Notes under the pieces: generated by a model | The model's database searches: none | The model's input: only the letters and a program-made list of their open reading frames with translations | What the model was told of the DNA's origin: nothing | Part shown: piece by piece, positions 28,734-35,406 of the stretch | Layout: each line of letters starts with the position of its first letter | How positions within the stretch are numbered: the first letter of the stretch is position 1 | Program-made: the position numbers and the translations under genes | IMG/VR virus record: IMGVR_UViG_3300048010_000106 | Location: 1 to 35,757 of that record | Reading direction: 5' to 3' (one strand) | DNA: 35,757 bases | Source of the DNA: a virus

Positions 28734-28946
28734 TTACTCATCTTTTAACATCGCGCAAGTAGCATCCGCAAGATTTTGTGCGCGGATGCCAGTATGTTCA
28801 TCAATGAATACTTCTATTTCATCAGGATCCATCAATCCGCTACTATTGAGTTGTTCTGCACATTGTCGTGCATTAATCTTTCCATCCACAAAATCACTCT
28901 GAGCATCTTCCATAATACCCATCGCCCATGCTTTTACTTTACCCAT
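28734..28946 (-). CDS. Small acidic helical phage protein
   Basis: I start at the ATG at 28946, with GGAG seven bases upstream; an ATG at 28967 is possible but deeper in the neighbour. The 70-residue product is helical and acidic: GKVKAWAMGIMEDAQSDFVD, NARQCAEQLNSSGLMDPDEI, EVFIDEHTGIRAQNLADATC. It overlaps the preceding gene by eight bases, and a strong terminator follows, so it ends a transcription unit. No recognised domain. It may be a small protein-interaction or nucleic-acid mimic type, but this is not supported beyond charge. Confidence 0.65.
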   Translation of the reverse strand: MGKVKAWAMGIMEDAQSDFVDGKINARQCAEQLNSSGLMDPDEIEVFIDEHTGIRAQNLADATCAMLKDE

Positions 28947-29160
28947 TTTCGTACTCCACCCATCCATCTGGTCCCCATATACTTAAATGAGAACTTGCTT
29001 TACCATCCTTGATTAAAGCATTTGCGAAAATTTTTGCATACTCTTCACGGTGAAACTCTCCAAAGATAAAACCCTCTTCTTGCACTTGATAAGGGATACC
29101 GCTTGGATACCATTGCCTATCGGCGATCTTTTCTCGCCAAGATTGAGGTAACTCAGTCAT
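28939..29160 (-). CDS. Small unknown phage protein
   Basis: The 73-residue product starts TELPQSWREKIADRQWYPSG and continues with EEGFIFGEFHREEYAKIFAN, ending SHLSIWGPDGWVEYENG. It starts inside the preceding 59-aa gene (eight-base overlap) and ends inside the next, so it is part of a tightly coupled run. It contains several Trp/Tyr and an acidic surface. No domain, metal site or membrane segment is recognised. Confidence 0.65.
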   Translation of the reverse strand: MTELPQSWREKIADRQWYPSGIPYQVQEEGFIFGEFHREEYAKIFANALIKDGKASSHLSIWGPDGWVEYENG

Positions 29161-29332
29161 CTTTCCTATACTCCTTCATCCATGTATTTACAACTTCTGT
29201 AGCTGTATGTCTTGTTAAACCAAACTCTTCCATGATGTATGCGGTAGCACCGAACATATTTGTTTCACCACTTTCCCGCAAATCATCAAGGAATTGTTTG
29301 TATGATTTACTCAATCCACCAGAGTTACCCAT
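29153..29332 (-). CDS. Small helical protein (59 aa), HTH-like
   Basis: The ATG at 29332 forms a TAATG with the upstream stop, and the gene ends by an eight-base overlap with the next start (ATGACTGA). The 59-residue product reads GNSGGLSKSYKQFLDDLRES, then NMFGATAYIMEEFGLTRHTA, then TEVVNTWMKEYRKDD. The end resembles a helix-turn-helix (EFGLTRHTATEVVNTWM), and I recall similar short proteins in other marine phages (..YGL.K.EA.E.V..W). The overlaps on both sides support translation. Function, probably DNA or protein binding, is unproven. Confidence 0.65.
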   Translation of the reverse strand: MGNSGGLSKSYKQFLDDLRESGETNMFGATAYIMEEFGLTRHTATEVVNTWMKEYRKDD

Positions 29333-29715
29333 TAGTATTCACTCGGTAGCATAAGTACGCCATCCTGTAAGTAGAACTTGAAACCAGAGTTAGTGGGCAG
29401 GTCTGTATACTCAATAGTGCGAGTATGCAGGGTTATTGGACCACCACCTTTATCACCATCTGTACCTACAATCACTGCACTATTATCATCATTAACAGTT
29501 ACTTCAATGAAGATAATATAATCCTCTTCACTAAGCAGTGGCAGGAACTCAGTGGCTATGATATCCATAAGCCAGTAAGCCCCCATCGTATCAGCAAAAT
29601 GTTTAACACCCTCAGTAAGTCGCAACTCCGGTGTGAGTGGCAACTTATGTGAGTATTGAGTTAGACCACCAGTAAAGGCATCAAAATCAAAGATTAAGTC
29701 TTTTGCGTTATTCAT
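29332..29715 (-). CDS. DUF6876-like phage protein
   Basis: The start is the ATG at 29715 in a TGATG overlap with the preceding stop; GGAGG lies five bases upstream. The 127-residue product has the order AFTGGLTQYSHKLPLTPELR, LTEGVKHFADTMGAYWLMD, IIATEFLPLLSEEDYIIFIE, TIEYTDLPTNSGFKFYLQDG and VLMLPSEY. The string FTG...Y.H, TDG.K..AD..GAYWL.D.I, EYTD.P, LLPSEY is the signature of DUF6876, found in phages and bacterial mobile elements. Biochemical role unknown. The gene sits in the early region between small unknown genes. Confidence 0.8.
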   Translation of the reverse strand: MNNAKDLIFDFDAFTGGLTQYSHKLPLTPELRLTEGVKHFADTMGAYWLMDIIATEFLPLLSEEDYIIFIEVTVNDDNSAVIVGTDGDKGGGPITLHTRTIEYTDLPTNSGFKFYLQDGVLMLPSEY

Positions 29716-29963
29716 CATACCCTCCGTAATTTATCGTTAATAAGTTGATAATGACCATGGAGTTTGAACCCCATATCTTTTTTGGTTTTTACTACATAGA
29801 CATCATCGGGGTTATACTTATCAGGCCATGCTTTTGCCTGACGTTGTATTTTGTTTTGGATAGCACCAATCGTTTTATCCATAGCATAAATAGTCACAAT
29901 ATCTCCTGCCAAAGGGCGAATGGTTGAATGATTACCACTAGATAAATTGTACCAATAATACAT
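29715..29963 (-). CDS. Small unknown basic phage protein
   Basis: The 82-residue product has AAAGGAG upstream of its ATG. It opens YYWYNLSSGNHSTIRPLAGD and has a basic second half (NKIQRQAKAWPDKYNPDDVY, then VVKTKKDMGFKLHGHYQLIN). No known domain is evident. Its stop forms TGATG with the DUF6876-like gene, so both are translated together. The basic character might suggest nucleic-acid binding, but nothing specific supports it. Confidence 0.65.
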   Translation of the reverse strand: MYYWYNLSSGNHSTIRPLAGDIVTIYAMDKTIGAIQNKIQRQAKAWPDKYNPDDVYVVKTKKDMGFKLHGHYQLINDKLRRV

Positions 29964-29989
29964 CGCTAACTCCTTTCTGCGAGTTAAGG

Positions 29990-30064
29990 TTATAGTTTAA
30001 TAATAAAGTGCGACCCTATGATTACAATAATAAAAGTATCTAAATAATCGTTTAGGTGTTCCAC
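29990..30064 (-). CDS. Tiny hydrophobic protein (24 aa) with strong ribosome site
   Basis: A GTG at 30064 opens 24 codons, preceded by TGGAGG seven bases upstream. EHLNDYLDTFIIVIIGSHFI then IKL gives a polar acidic start and a hydrophobic second half, a possible membrane helix. The start codon lies inside an eight-base inverted repeat (CCACGGAT further upstream in the RNA), so folding could regulate it. The nearest downstream gene begins 27 bases after its stop. It may be chance, but the ribosome site is good. Confidence 0.5.
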   Translation of the reverse strand: MEHLNDYLDTFIIVIIGSHFIIKL

Positions 30065-30159
30065 GGATTGTCCTCCAATGATTTAAGGTAGAAAAGGATT
30101 TACTCATGCCATCCTGCATAATTATTCAGGCGAGGGGCAGAATGGTTAGAGATCCGTGG
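30061..30159 (-). promoter_or_regulatory. Long-range inverted repeat over a start codon
   Basis: Plus-strand CCACGGAT (30061-30068) and ATCCGTGG (30152-30159) are perfect inverted repeats about 83 bases apart. In the minus RNA they would pair the start region of the 24-aa ORF (ATCC GTG G) with an upstream leader segment. Between them is a near-palindrome at 30113-30130. Functional meaning is inferred. Confidence 0.3.
30113..30130. promoter_or_regulatory. Near-palindrome, candidate binding site
   Basis: CCTGCATAATTATTCAGG is an 18-bp near-palindrome (one mismatched pair) in the leader of the 24-aa ORF. It could bind a dimeric regulator; no known consensus is matched. Confidence 0.35.
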
Positions 30160-30255
30160 CTTTGTGTTCTACAATCCTTAGGAGCATCCATCCAGATTGC
30201 TAGGACGTCGTCAAACCTAATGCACGTCGCCCAGAAAGGTTAAGTTCTACCCCCT

Positions 30256-30519
30256 CTATCTCGGAACAGGATTATTATCATCCTGTTGATATAAATACTG
30301 TAACCCCCAGAACTCCGATACTTGCTCATCACAATACATAACACGCAACTCTTGCCTATCAATAATCCAAACTTGGTTATCAGGACGAAAGCATATCCTA
30401 GCATGTAAGTTATCACTTATATCAAAAGCACTACACTCAGCAGTAGTCGGGCTTGCCCAGTCAAATGAGACAATTAGTTCCAGAAGCTCTGGATCTTTTT
30501 CCAAATCTTTTTTATCCAT
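30256..30519 (-). CDS. Small acidic phage protein, unknown
   Basis: The 87-residue product has AAGGAGG upstream of the ATG. It reads DKKDLEKDPELLELIVSFDW, then ASPTTAECSAFDISDNLHAR and ICFRPDNQVWIIDRQELRVM. A helical start followed by a beta-rich centre suggests a small globular protein. No catalytic motif, signal peptide or membrane segment is present. It is separated from the next downstream gene by about 190 bases and from the upstream one by 48. Function unknown. Confidence 0.65.
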   Translation of the reverse strand: MDKKDLEKDPELLELIVSFDWASPTTAECSAFDISDNLHARICFRPDNQVWIIDRQELRVMYCDEQVSEFWGLQYLYQQDDNNPVPR

Positions 30520-30567
30520 CGGTCCCTCCTTGGGGTTGCAGTTAAAATATGTAGACCAACTAAGGAA

Positions 30568-30765
30568 TTAACCCCAGTCCTTACGGTCTTCTTCTTGCCT
30601 AAAAGCATTATGGTACTCCTCTATTTGAGCCTCGGTCATTTGTGGTGGCACAATCCGCTCACCAACATATGTACCTTCGGGATAGTAATGAGGTTTGTAA
30701 GGCCGACCATAATAACGGTCAGCCCCACCACGATCTGCTGGCGAACCATGCTTATGATACCTCAC
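30568..30765 (-). CDS. Short conserved phage protein (DRG.AD.YYGR family)
   Basis: The start is GTG at 30765, inside the end of the upstream gene, with GGGAG about eight bases upstream; no ATG exists before residue 43. The 65-residue product reads RYHKHGSPADRGGADRYYGR, PYKPHYYPEGTYVGERIVPP and QMTEAQIEEYHNAFRQEEDR, ending KDWG. The order HG.P.DRG.AD.YYGR.P.PHYY, then MT..QI..Y...F...EDRKD(Y/W)G is a widespread short phage protein whose function is unknown. The compact conserved Arg/Tyr/His motif might bind nucleic acid. Overlap with the upstream gene supports the GTG start. Confidence 0.75.
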   Translation of the reverse strand: MRYHKHGSPADRGGADRYYGRPYKPHYYPEGTYVGERIVPPQMTEAQIEEYHNAFRQEEDRKDWG

Positions 30766-30985
30766 GCTCTAGCTCCCTATCCATACGAGCTTGGGCAATA
30801 CGCTCAGCACATAACATAGCTTCTTTATGTACTTGCGGATACCGTGCCTCAACATAACCTTGATAAGCAAGTAACTCACCATATAGATTAGCTAAATCAC
30901 TAATCTGATGTGAAGCATCTAAAACATCTTGATGAACACGAGTAAACTGCTCAAGGTTTTCAATAAAATCTTTATTACTTGTCAT
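30752..30985 (-). CDS. Small helical protein, unknown
   Basis: The 77-residue product has AAAGGAGC before its ATG. It is predicted almost entirely helical: TSNKDFIENLEQFTRVHQDV, LDASHQISDLANLYGELLAY, then EAMLCAERIAQARMDRELER. Heptad-like spacing suggests a coiled coil or helical bundle. The end overlaps the DRG-family gene by 14 bases. No domain recognised. Confidence 0.65.
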   Translation of the reverse strand: MTSNKDFIENLEQFTRVHQDVLDASHQISDLANLYGELLAYQGYVEARYPQVHKEAMLCAERIAQARMDRELEREVS

Positions 30986-31023
30986 GGCTTGCTCCTTTCT
31001 CTAACAATATGCCATACTTTAAT

Positions 31024-31350
31024 TTAAGTATTTACAACCTCATGTGCAAGCCGTAATTTATCACGCCGATAAATATTATAAATAAACTGTCGGCTCACAC
31101 CATAATCATTTGCAATACTCTGATATGTCTCACCAGCATCACGTCTATTGCGAATATCAATGCGACGAGCAGTAATCCAATCGGCATCTTGCCTCGTATG
31201 TCTAGCATCGGGGATATCTAAATTATATTGCATCTTCCATCGGAGAACGGTCGGTGGTGCAATATCAAAATGATCGCAGAACTCTTTATGGCTACCGACG
31301 GTAGCTGCTACTTCACGCAATGCTTCTATATCAATCGGAGTTTTTGGCAT
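31024..31350 (-). CDS. DNA-binding protein with two HTH motifs
   Basis: I start at the ATG at 31350 (GGAGG six bases upstream); an upstream start would extend into the previous gene. The 108-residue product has two helix-turn-helix-like segments: about 19-40 (GSHKEFCDHFDIAPPTVLRW) and about 72-96 (AGETYQSIANDYGVSRQFIY). The second looks like the DNA-recognition fold in which Y.SIA.DYGVS...IY contacts DNA. It overlaps the gene upstream by 20 bases. A small phage transcription regulator is likely, possibly controlling the operons below. It could instead be a terminase-like or transposase-type HTH protein. Confidence 0.75.
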   Translation of the reverse strand: MPKTPIDIEALREVAATVGSHKEFCDHFDIAPPTVLRWKMQYNLDIPDARHTRQDADWITARRIDIRNRRDAGETYQSIANDYGVSRQFIYNIYRRDKLRLAHEVVNT

Positions 31351-31597
31351 CTTGCTCCTCCCAATATCCATCCGGCCTATCATACGGATGTTTAGGTGTA
31401 CTGGAATCACCAGACCTTAATTTTGTCACCTTACGATGATCTTTAGGGTCTTCATGGTAGGATTTTATATAGCGTTGCATTTCAGATAATGAGAAGAACA
31501 TTAAAGGTCGTTTAACCATAGGTCCATCTAATAGCCAGACTTTTTGTCCTGTATCAGTTATATTATCAGCATGATAAATTTCCCATATTGGTTTCAT
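31331..31597 (-). CDS. Small unknown phage protein
   Basis: The 88-residue product has GGAGGG upstream of the ATG, which overlaps the previous stop (ATGA). It reads KPIWEIYHADNITDTGQKVW and LLDGPMVKRPLMFFSLSEMQ, then KSYHEDPKDHRKVTKLRSGD. A beta-rich start is followed by a helix and a basic, polar C-terminus. No domain or membrane segment is recognised. Its stop lies inside the HTH gene, so the two are coexpressed. Confidence 0.65.
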   Translation of the reverse strand: MKPIWEIYHADNITDTGQKVWLLDGPMVKRPLMFFSLSEMQRYIKSYHEDPKDHRKVTKLRSGDSSTPKHPYDRPDGYWEEQDAKNSD

Positions 31598-32043
31598 GAT
31601 TTTGCCCTCCTAGCCATCACTGCATTGTAAGAGCGAATGCCTTGTAATGTGATATGGTAGAAGTAAGGGCGACCCGAAGTATTGATACGCTCTAAATCAC
31701 CGCGAGCACGAAGTGTAGACATTATTTTAGATGGGTCACACTTATCCTCTAAATCAATAAAATCATCTTTCGACATTGTCGCTCGCGTCTGTGCAAACTT
31801 TCCAAGTATTTTAGAAGTATTGTTTTCTTCAATACGCATAGGAATTTTCTTTGCCCCACTTTTTTTCTTACGCCTTATGGGAGCGGCTGGCATCATTGGT
31901 TTGAGATCAGCGAGCATTGGCATTTGTTTGATTAGCCATTGTATCTGACCACCAATACTGCGGCACTCATGCTCAGCGACTTTTGCCAATATATCGTATG
32001 TTTCTATATCAATAGAGACAGATTTAAATTTTGTGGTGTCCAT
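31594..32043 (-). CDS. Ribbon-helix-helix type regulator with C-terminal winged-helix-like part
   Basis: The ATG at 32043 has AGGAG upstream. The 149-residue product opens DTTKFKSVSIDIETYDILAK and VAEHECRSIGGQIQWLIKQM, the strand-helix-helix pattern of Arc/MetJ-type DNA-binding proteins (about 6-40). A Lys/Arg-rich linker (about 57-70) leads to a C-terminal part (about 85-132, DDFIDLEDKCDPSKIMSTLR ... YFYHITLQG) that resembles a winged helix. The ribbon-helix-helix call is by pattern. It is probably an early regulator of phage transcription, close to the HTH gene downstream. Confidence 0.65.
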   Translation of the reverse strand: MDTTKFKSVSIDIETYDILAKVAEHECRSIGGQIQWLIKQMPMLADLKPMMPAAPIRRKKKSGAKKIPMRIEENNTSKILGKFAQTRATMSKDDFIDLEDKCDPSKIMSTLRARGDLERINTSGRPYFYHITLQGIRSYNAVMARRAKS

Positions 32044-32053
32044 ATTCTTTCTC

Positions 32054-32527
32054 CTATGCACACAAGTCTTTTACAAAATTAGGGATAGGGCGACACTCCC
32101 ACTCAAAGAGGTGTTGCTTTTCCCCACGATAGTAATCACGATAAGCTGTTACGACATCGTGATGTTTGTACTCTTCTGGCATAGCTTGAGGGAAAGGTGT
32201 AAACCCTCGTGCTTTTAATGCTGGAGGAGCACACCGCACAGCAAAAAATACAGACTCTGAGCCATGTATCTTGCCACGCCTGTATCGGAACTCTTTAAAT
32301 AATTCATAACCTAAGTTCCATGCTATGCGGTAATTCTCAATTGTTTGAGCCACCCATTGAGTACATGGGTGGTGGTGATAAGCTGGTAGCCAAGGTGCAT
32401 CATTACCATGCGTCCAGTGAGCAGTGCATAGCATTTGCACCATCTCAGTGGGCATTTTACTGATGTGGCTTTTAGTGTGCATTTGAGCACACTGTTGTAG
32501 ATCCATAGATAACCAGAATATATTCAT
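32054..32527 (-). CDS. Conserved phage protein (MNIFWLS...QML.TAH type)
   Basis: The 157-residue product opens NIFWLSMDLQQCAQMHTKSH and ISKMPTEMVQMLCTAHWTHG, with HHPCTQWVAQTIENYRIAWN and LGYELFKEFRYRRGKIHGSE following. The end carries FTPFPQAMPEEYKHHDVVTA and YRDYYRGEKQHL. I recognise this as a widespread phage protein (MN(I/V)F.L......A.....KH..K...E..Q.L..A.). Its function is unresolved; some have been loosely annotated as pyrimidine-dimer glycosylase-like. It begins in an ATGA overlap with the preceding gene. Several conserved His and Arg residues could form an active site. Confidence 0.75.
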   Translation of the reverse strand: MNIFWLSMDLQQCAQMHTKSHISKMPTEMVQMLCTAHWTHGNDAPWLPAYHHHPCTQWVAQTIENYRIAWNLGYELFKEFRYRRGKIHGSESVFFAVRCAPPALKARGFTPFPQAMPEEYKHHDVVTAYRDYYRGEKQHLFEWECRPIPNFVKDLCA

Positions 32528-32766
32528 GGCATACGATCTTCGGGCAGTGGTAAACTGACAGTAAGCAAACGGTTAGGAGGCTGGCATACAGCGTACATGA
32601 GTACCCTACGCTGTGGCTCCTCAACTTTTAGTTTGCGTATTGCCATACTGCAATCCTGTAAATCATCATAACGCCATGTGCTGTACTTGGCGCGACCATG
32701 AAACTCTGTAATTGTGTAATAGACTACATGGTCAAACATGTAGTCTTCATATTGTTGCCAATCCAT
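32524..32766 (-). CDS. Small unknown phage protein
   Basis: I start at the ATG at 32766 (AAAGG upstream). The 80-residue product reads DWQQYEDYMFDHVVYYTITE, then FHGRAKYSTWRYDDLQDCSM and AIRKLKVEEPQRRVLMYAVC. It is Tyr/Asp-rich and mixed alpha-beta. It ends in an ATGA overlap with the following gene. A short AT-rich intergenic stretch with a possible promoter lies upstream. No recognised domain. Confidence 0.65.
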   Translation of the reverse strand: MDWQQYEDYMFDHVVYYTITEFHGRAKYSTWRYDDLQDCSMAIRKLKVEEPQRRVLMYAVCQPPNRLLTVSLPLPEDRMP

Positions 32767-32789
32767 AAGCAAACCTTTCTACGTTTAGC

Positions 32790-32854
32790 TTATTTATAGT
32801 AACATAACTATTTACAGGATTGCACTTTTGGCACTAAAAAAGTTATCTTTTTTA
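32790..32854 (-). promoter_or_regulatory. AT-rich spacer with possible terminator and promoter
   Basis: Just after the HD gene stop, AAAAAAG and CTTTTTT pair around ATAA (32836-32853), an AT-only stem that may terminate weakly. Further on, TTACTATAAAT is a plausible -10 for the gene at 32766, but no -35 stands out. The string TTGCACTTTTGGCAC (plus strand, 32821-32835) resembles the inverted repeat at 24697-24712. Confidence 0.35.
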
Positions 32855-33382
32855 TCAAACGCTTAAATTATAATGAGTTAAAACTTTATTTACTGGCTCA
32901 AAATCATCTAGATCACTAAATTTTTTGTACAGATAATTGATCCCTGTATGCATTATCACTTTCATCTGGTCACTTTGATTAGAATGGCGATGGGAATAGA
33001 GTACAAGTTCAAGCATATCTGCCATTTTTAATCTATTCTTTTCTTCTGGTGATAAAACAAATATCAATCCAAGGTCATCCATTACTTTCTTTTCTGCTTC
33101 CTCAAATGCTTTTTGCACTTCAGGAAAAGACCATTTAGCTGTAGCTGGTATATCACCAAGTATCAACTCTGGTACATCATGATATAAAGCAGCCATGATT
33201 AATTGTTTACTGCTATCCGGCCAGAGTTGGTCTATCAATATACTTACTGCGTATGAATGTGCTCCCACTGTCTGTCTTTCTGCTTGCATGGCAATTGTAT
33301 GGAAGCGCAATAGAAATTGTGCATCCCATGCTGTTGTCAAAGTTTTAATGTTTGGTATTATCTTGCATTGGCGTCCCGCCAT
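32855..33382 (-). CDS. HD-domain nucleotidase (YfbR-like; DatZ-type possible)
   Basis: The ATG at 33382 overlaps the polymerase end by 38 bases and has AGAGGG upstream. The 175-residue product has an early RFHTIAMQAERQTVGAHSYA, then AALYHDVPELILGDIPATAK, giving His42, His68-Asp69, Glu72 and an Asp at about 77 as metal and catalytic residues. The order RFH...V.AHS...LYHD..E...GD.P...K matches YfbR-type 5'-deoxynucleotidases. Some phage members of this group (DatZ) hydrolyse dATP in phages that replace adenine by 2-aminoadenine and are encoded near a family A polymerase, as here. No PurZ gene is seen in the window, so this remains only a possibility. Confidence 0.82.
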   Translation of the reverse strand: MAGRQCKIIPNIKTLTTAWDAQFLLRFHTIAMQAERQTVGAHSYAVSILIDQLWPDSSKQLIMAALYHDVPELILGDIPATAKWSFPEVQKAFEEAEKKVMDDLGLIFVLSPEEKNRLKMADMLELVLYSHRHSNQSDQMKVIMHTGINYLYKKFSDLDDFEPVNKVLTHYNLSV

Positions 33383-35264
33383 CACTTATCCCTCTTGACC
33401 AAGGCTTATCACTAAATGTCTTTTTTGCTTCGCCCCAACTCGGACCAAACTCTGCATCTACCACACTTGGTATCTGCATATCTACACAAGTCTCCATGAT
33501 TTCCTGTATTACAGATGCTGTTTCTGGTTCAGCCACAGATATATCTAATTCATCATGCACTTGTATGAGGGGGGTTATTCCTTCTTTATGCAAAGCTACC
33601 ATCGCAGCTTTTGTTTGATCAGCTGCACTACCCTGTATCAATCTATTTAATGCTTTATATGTGAAAGCACGTTTAATAGCTGGACCATGCTCGGCATATG
33701 CATCTTCATATGTTTGTGGTTTATACAATCCATAAGCATTTGGTTCCCATTTATCAAACCTACATTTGCGTCCCAACAGAGTGCGGATAACACCTTTATT
33801 AGAAGCACGGTTGACTACATAATCTGCAAGCTGCTGGACAAAAGGAACTTTACCATGATATTCACCAAATAATTCTTTAGCATCTTCATAATCAAGACCT
33901 AATTGTTCAGCTAATTTATTTTTACCCATTCCATAAAACAAACCAAGGTTAATATCTTTTGCTTGTTTACGAGGTACTCCAACTATATCAGCAGCCATTT
34001 GGTGAAAATCTGTAGTAGCATCTACATTGTACTGGTCAGCAAACTCCTGTGCGCCTGTCAGTTTTAGTAGGCTAGAATAATGAACGACGAGCCGTGGTTC
34101 TTGACTACTATAATCAAAAGCACCCCACAGTTCACCTTCTTCTGGTAAGAATAATCCGCGTATCATCGGACCAATCTCAGCATTCCGTGCTGGCACTTGT
34201 TGTAGATTAGGGTTGCTGTAACTAAATCTACCTGTCACTGTGCCACCATCATCACTGCGTAAACTATGTGCCTCTGCATGGATACGACCATTATGCTGAT
34301 GCTTTATAATAGTATCGATAAAGGTGGTTCTAGCTTTATTCAGCTCACGAGCTCGAACCACGGCTTGAGGAAGGGCATGGGCATGGTTAGCTAGAAAGTT
34401 TTTAGTAAAGCTAGGCTGTCCTGATTTGGGGGTTTTAGGGTAAGTCAGCCCCTTTGCATCAAATGCTTTAGCGATACTTGCCGCTGCCCATATATCAATA
34501 TCTTTGCCGCCCGATTCTTGTAATACTTTTTCCTCTTCCCTTTGCAAATATACTTTTAATTCTTCAGCTTTTTCTAGGTCTACACGCACACCTTTCTTAC
34601 GCATATCAAATACAACTTTGAGTACTTGTAACTCAAGGTCAAATATATCTGCTATATCTTCTTTTACTATTACGCCTTTAAAGAACTGCCACAATTTCAA
34701 TGTAAGTGCAGCATCCTGTTCAGCATATGCCCCCACAAAATGAGCAGGGAGTTTCCACATTTCACTCTTAGCATTTACACCAAACGATTGTGCAGCATCA
34801 TATAAATCTTTTTCACTCTTACGCTCATTCAGATAATCACGGCCTAATGCATTGAGGGCATAACTAAACCTATTTTCATCAATGAGTGCAGCTACAATCA
34901 TCGTATCTACAATACGACCTTTTACTTCTATACCTTCTGCCCATAACCATCCAAGGTCATACATAGCATTATGCATAATATAATCACGCTCGACTGAGCA
35001 TACATCATCTAACCAACGGAGTGTTTGTTTTACATCAAGGTTACTACCATTATCGTGTCTGATAGGGAAGTACCAAGCTGCACCATCAACCGCTACTGCT
35101 ATGCCGATGACATATCCATCTTTACGAGGCCATCCACTTCCACGAGATGTAAGGTTAGGGTCACATGTTTCTAAATCAATAGATACTTCCCTAGCTTCCG
35201 ATAAGTCAGGATAGCCATCTGGCATAACCCACTCAGTCGGGGGTGTGAATAATGGGAACTGCAT
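33345..35264 (-). CDS. polA: Family A DNA polymerase with 3'-5' exonuclease
   Basis: The 639-residue product copies phage DNA. The N-terminal exonuclease (about 22-195) keeps Asp30 and Glu32 (SIDLET), Asp103 (HNAMYD) and Tyr180/Asp184 (YAEQDAAL). The polymerase has motif A around Asp384 (GAFDYSSQEPRL), motif B PRKQAKDINLGLFYG with Arg432, Lys436 and Tyr444, and motif C IQVHDELD with Asp571 and Glu572. At the position equivalent to E. coli Phe762 the residue is Leu440 (codon CTT, 33945-33947). There is no 5'-nuclease domain, as usual for phage PolA. AAAGG precedes the ATG. It is followed by an HD nucleotidase overlapping it by 38 bases. Helicase and primase genes are not in the window. Confidence 0.95.
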   Translation of the reverse strand: MQFPLFTPPTEWVMPDGYPDLSEAREVSIDLETCDPNLTSRGSGWPRKDGYVIGIAVAVDGAAWYFPIRHDNGSNLDVKQTLRWLDDVCSVERDYIMHNAMYDLGWLWAEGIEVKGRIVDTMIVAALIDENRFSYALNALGRDYLNERKSEKDLYDAAQSFGVNAKSEMWKLPAHFVGAYAEQDAALTLKLWQFFKGVIVKEDIADIFDLELQVLKVVFDMRKKGVRVDLEKAEELKVYLQREEEKVLQESGGKDIDIWAAASIAKAFDAKGLTYPKTPKSGQPSFTKNFLANHAHALPQAVVRARELNKARTTFIDTIIKHQHNGRIHAEAHSLRSDDGGTVTGRFSYSNPNLQQVPARNAEIGPMIRGLFLPEEGELWGAFDYSSQEPRLVVHYSSLLKLTGAQEFADQYNVDATTDFHQMAADIVGVPRKQAKDINLGLFYGMGKNKLAEQLGLDYEDAKELFGEYHGKVPFVQQLADYVVNRASNKGVIRTLLGRKCRFDKWEPNAYGLYKPQTYEDAYAEHGPAIKRAFTYKALNRLIQGSAADQTKAAMVALHKEGITPLIQVHDELDISVAEPETASVIQEIMETCVDMQIPSVVDAEFGPSWGEAKKTFSDKPWSRGISDGGTPMQDNTKH

Positions 35265-35406
35265 CTCTTACCTTTATCTTCATAGGTTGATTACATTTAG
35301 AACAATGAGGCCATTTATTTTTGAGAGAACGGAAAGTCATAACTTTATAATCCCTTCCGCACTCACACTCAGCCAATACTTCTTTATCTAGCTTTTCGTT
35401 TGCCAT
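35233..35406 (-). CDS. Small zinc-ribbon protein (57 aa)
   Basis: An ATG at 35406 starts a 57-codon frame that overlaps the polymerase start by 32 bases and the preceding gene end by 23 bases. The product reads ANEKLDKEVLAECECGRDYK, then MTFRSLKNKWPHCSKCNQPM. Cys14 and Cys16 with Cys35 and Cys38 form a likely four-Cys zinc site. No strong Shine-Dalgarno sequence is seen, so translational coupling is likely. The position directly upstream of the polymerase suggests a replication or nucleic-acid-binding accessory. The zinc site is inferred from Cys spacing. Confidence 0.65.
   Translation of the reverse strand: MANEKLDKEVLAECECGRDYKVMTFRSLKNKWPHCSKCNQPMKIKVRDAVPIIHTPD

Noticed and set aside
30131-30190. 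Plus-strand stretch that looks like part of a tRNA
   Set aside because: No T-loop, acceptor stem or anticodon stem pairs can be formed, so it is not a tRNA.
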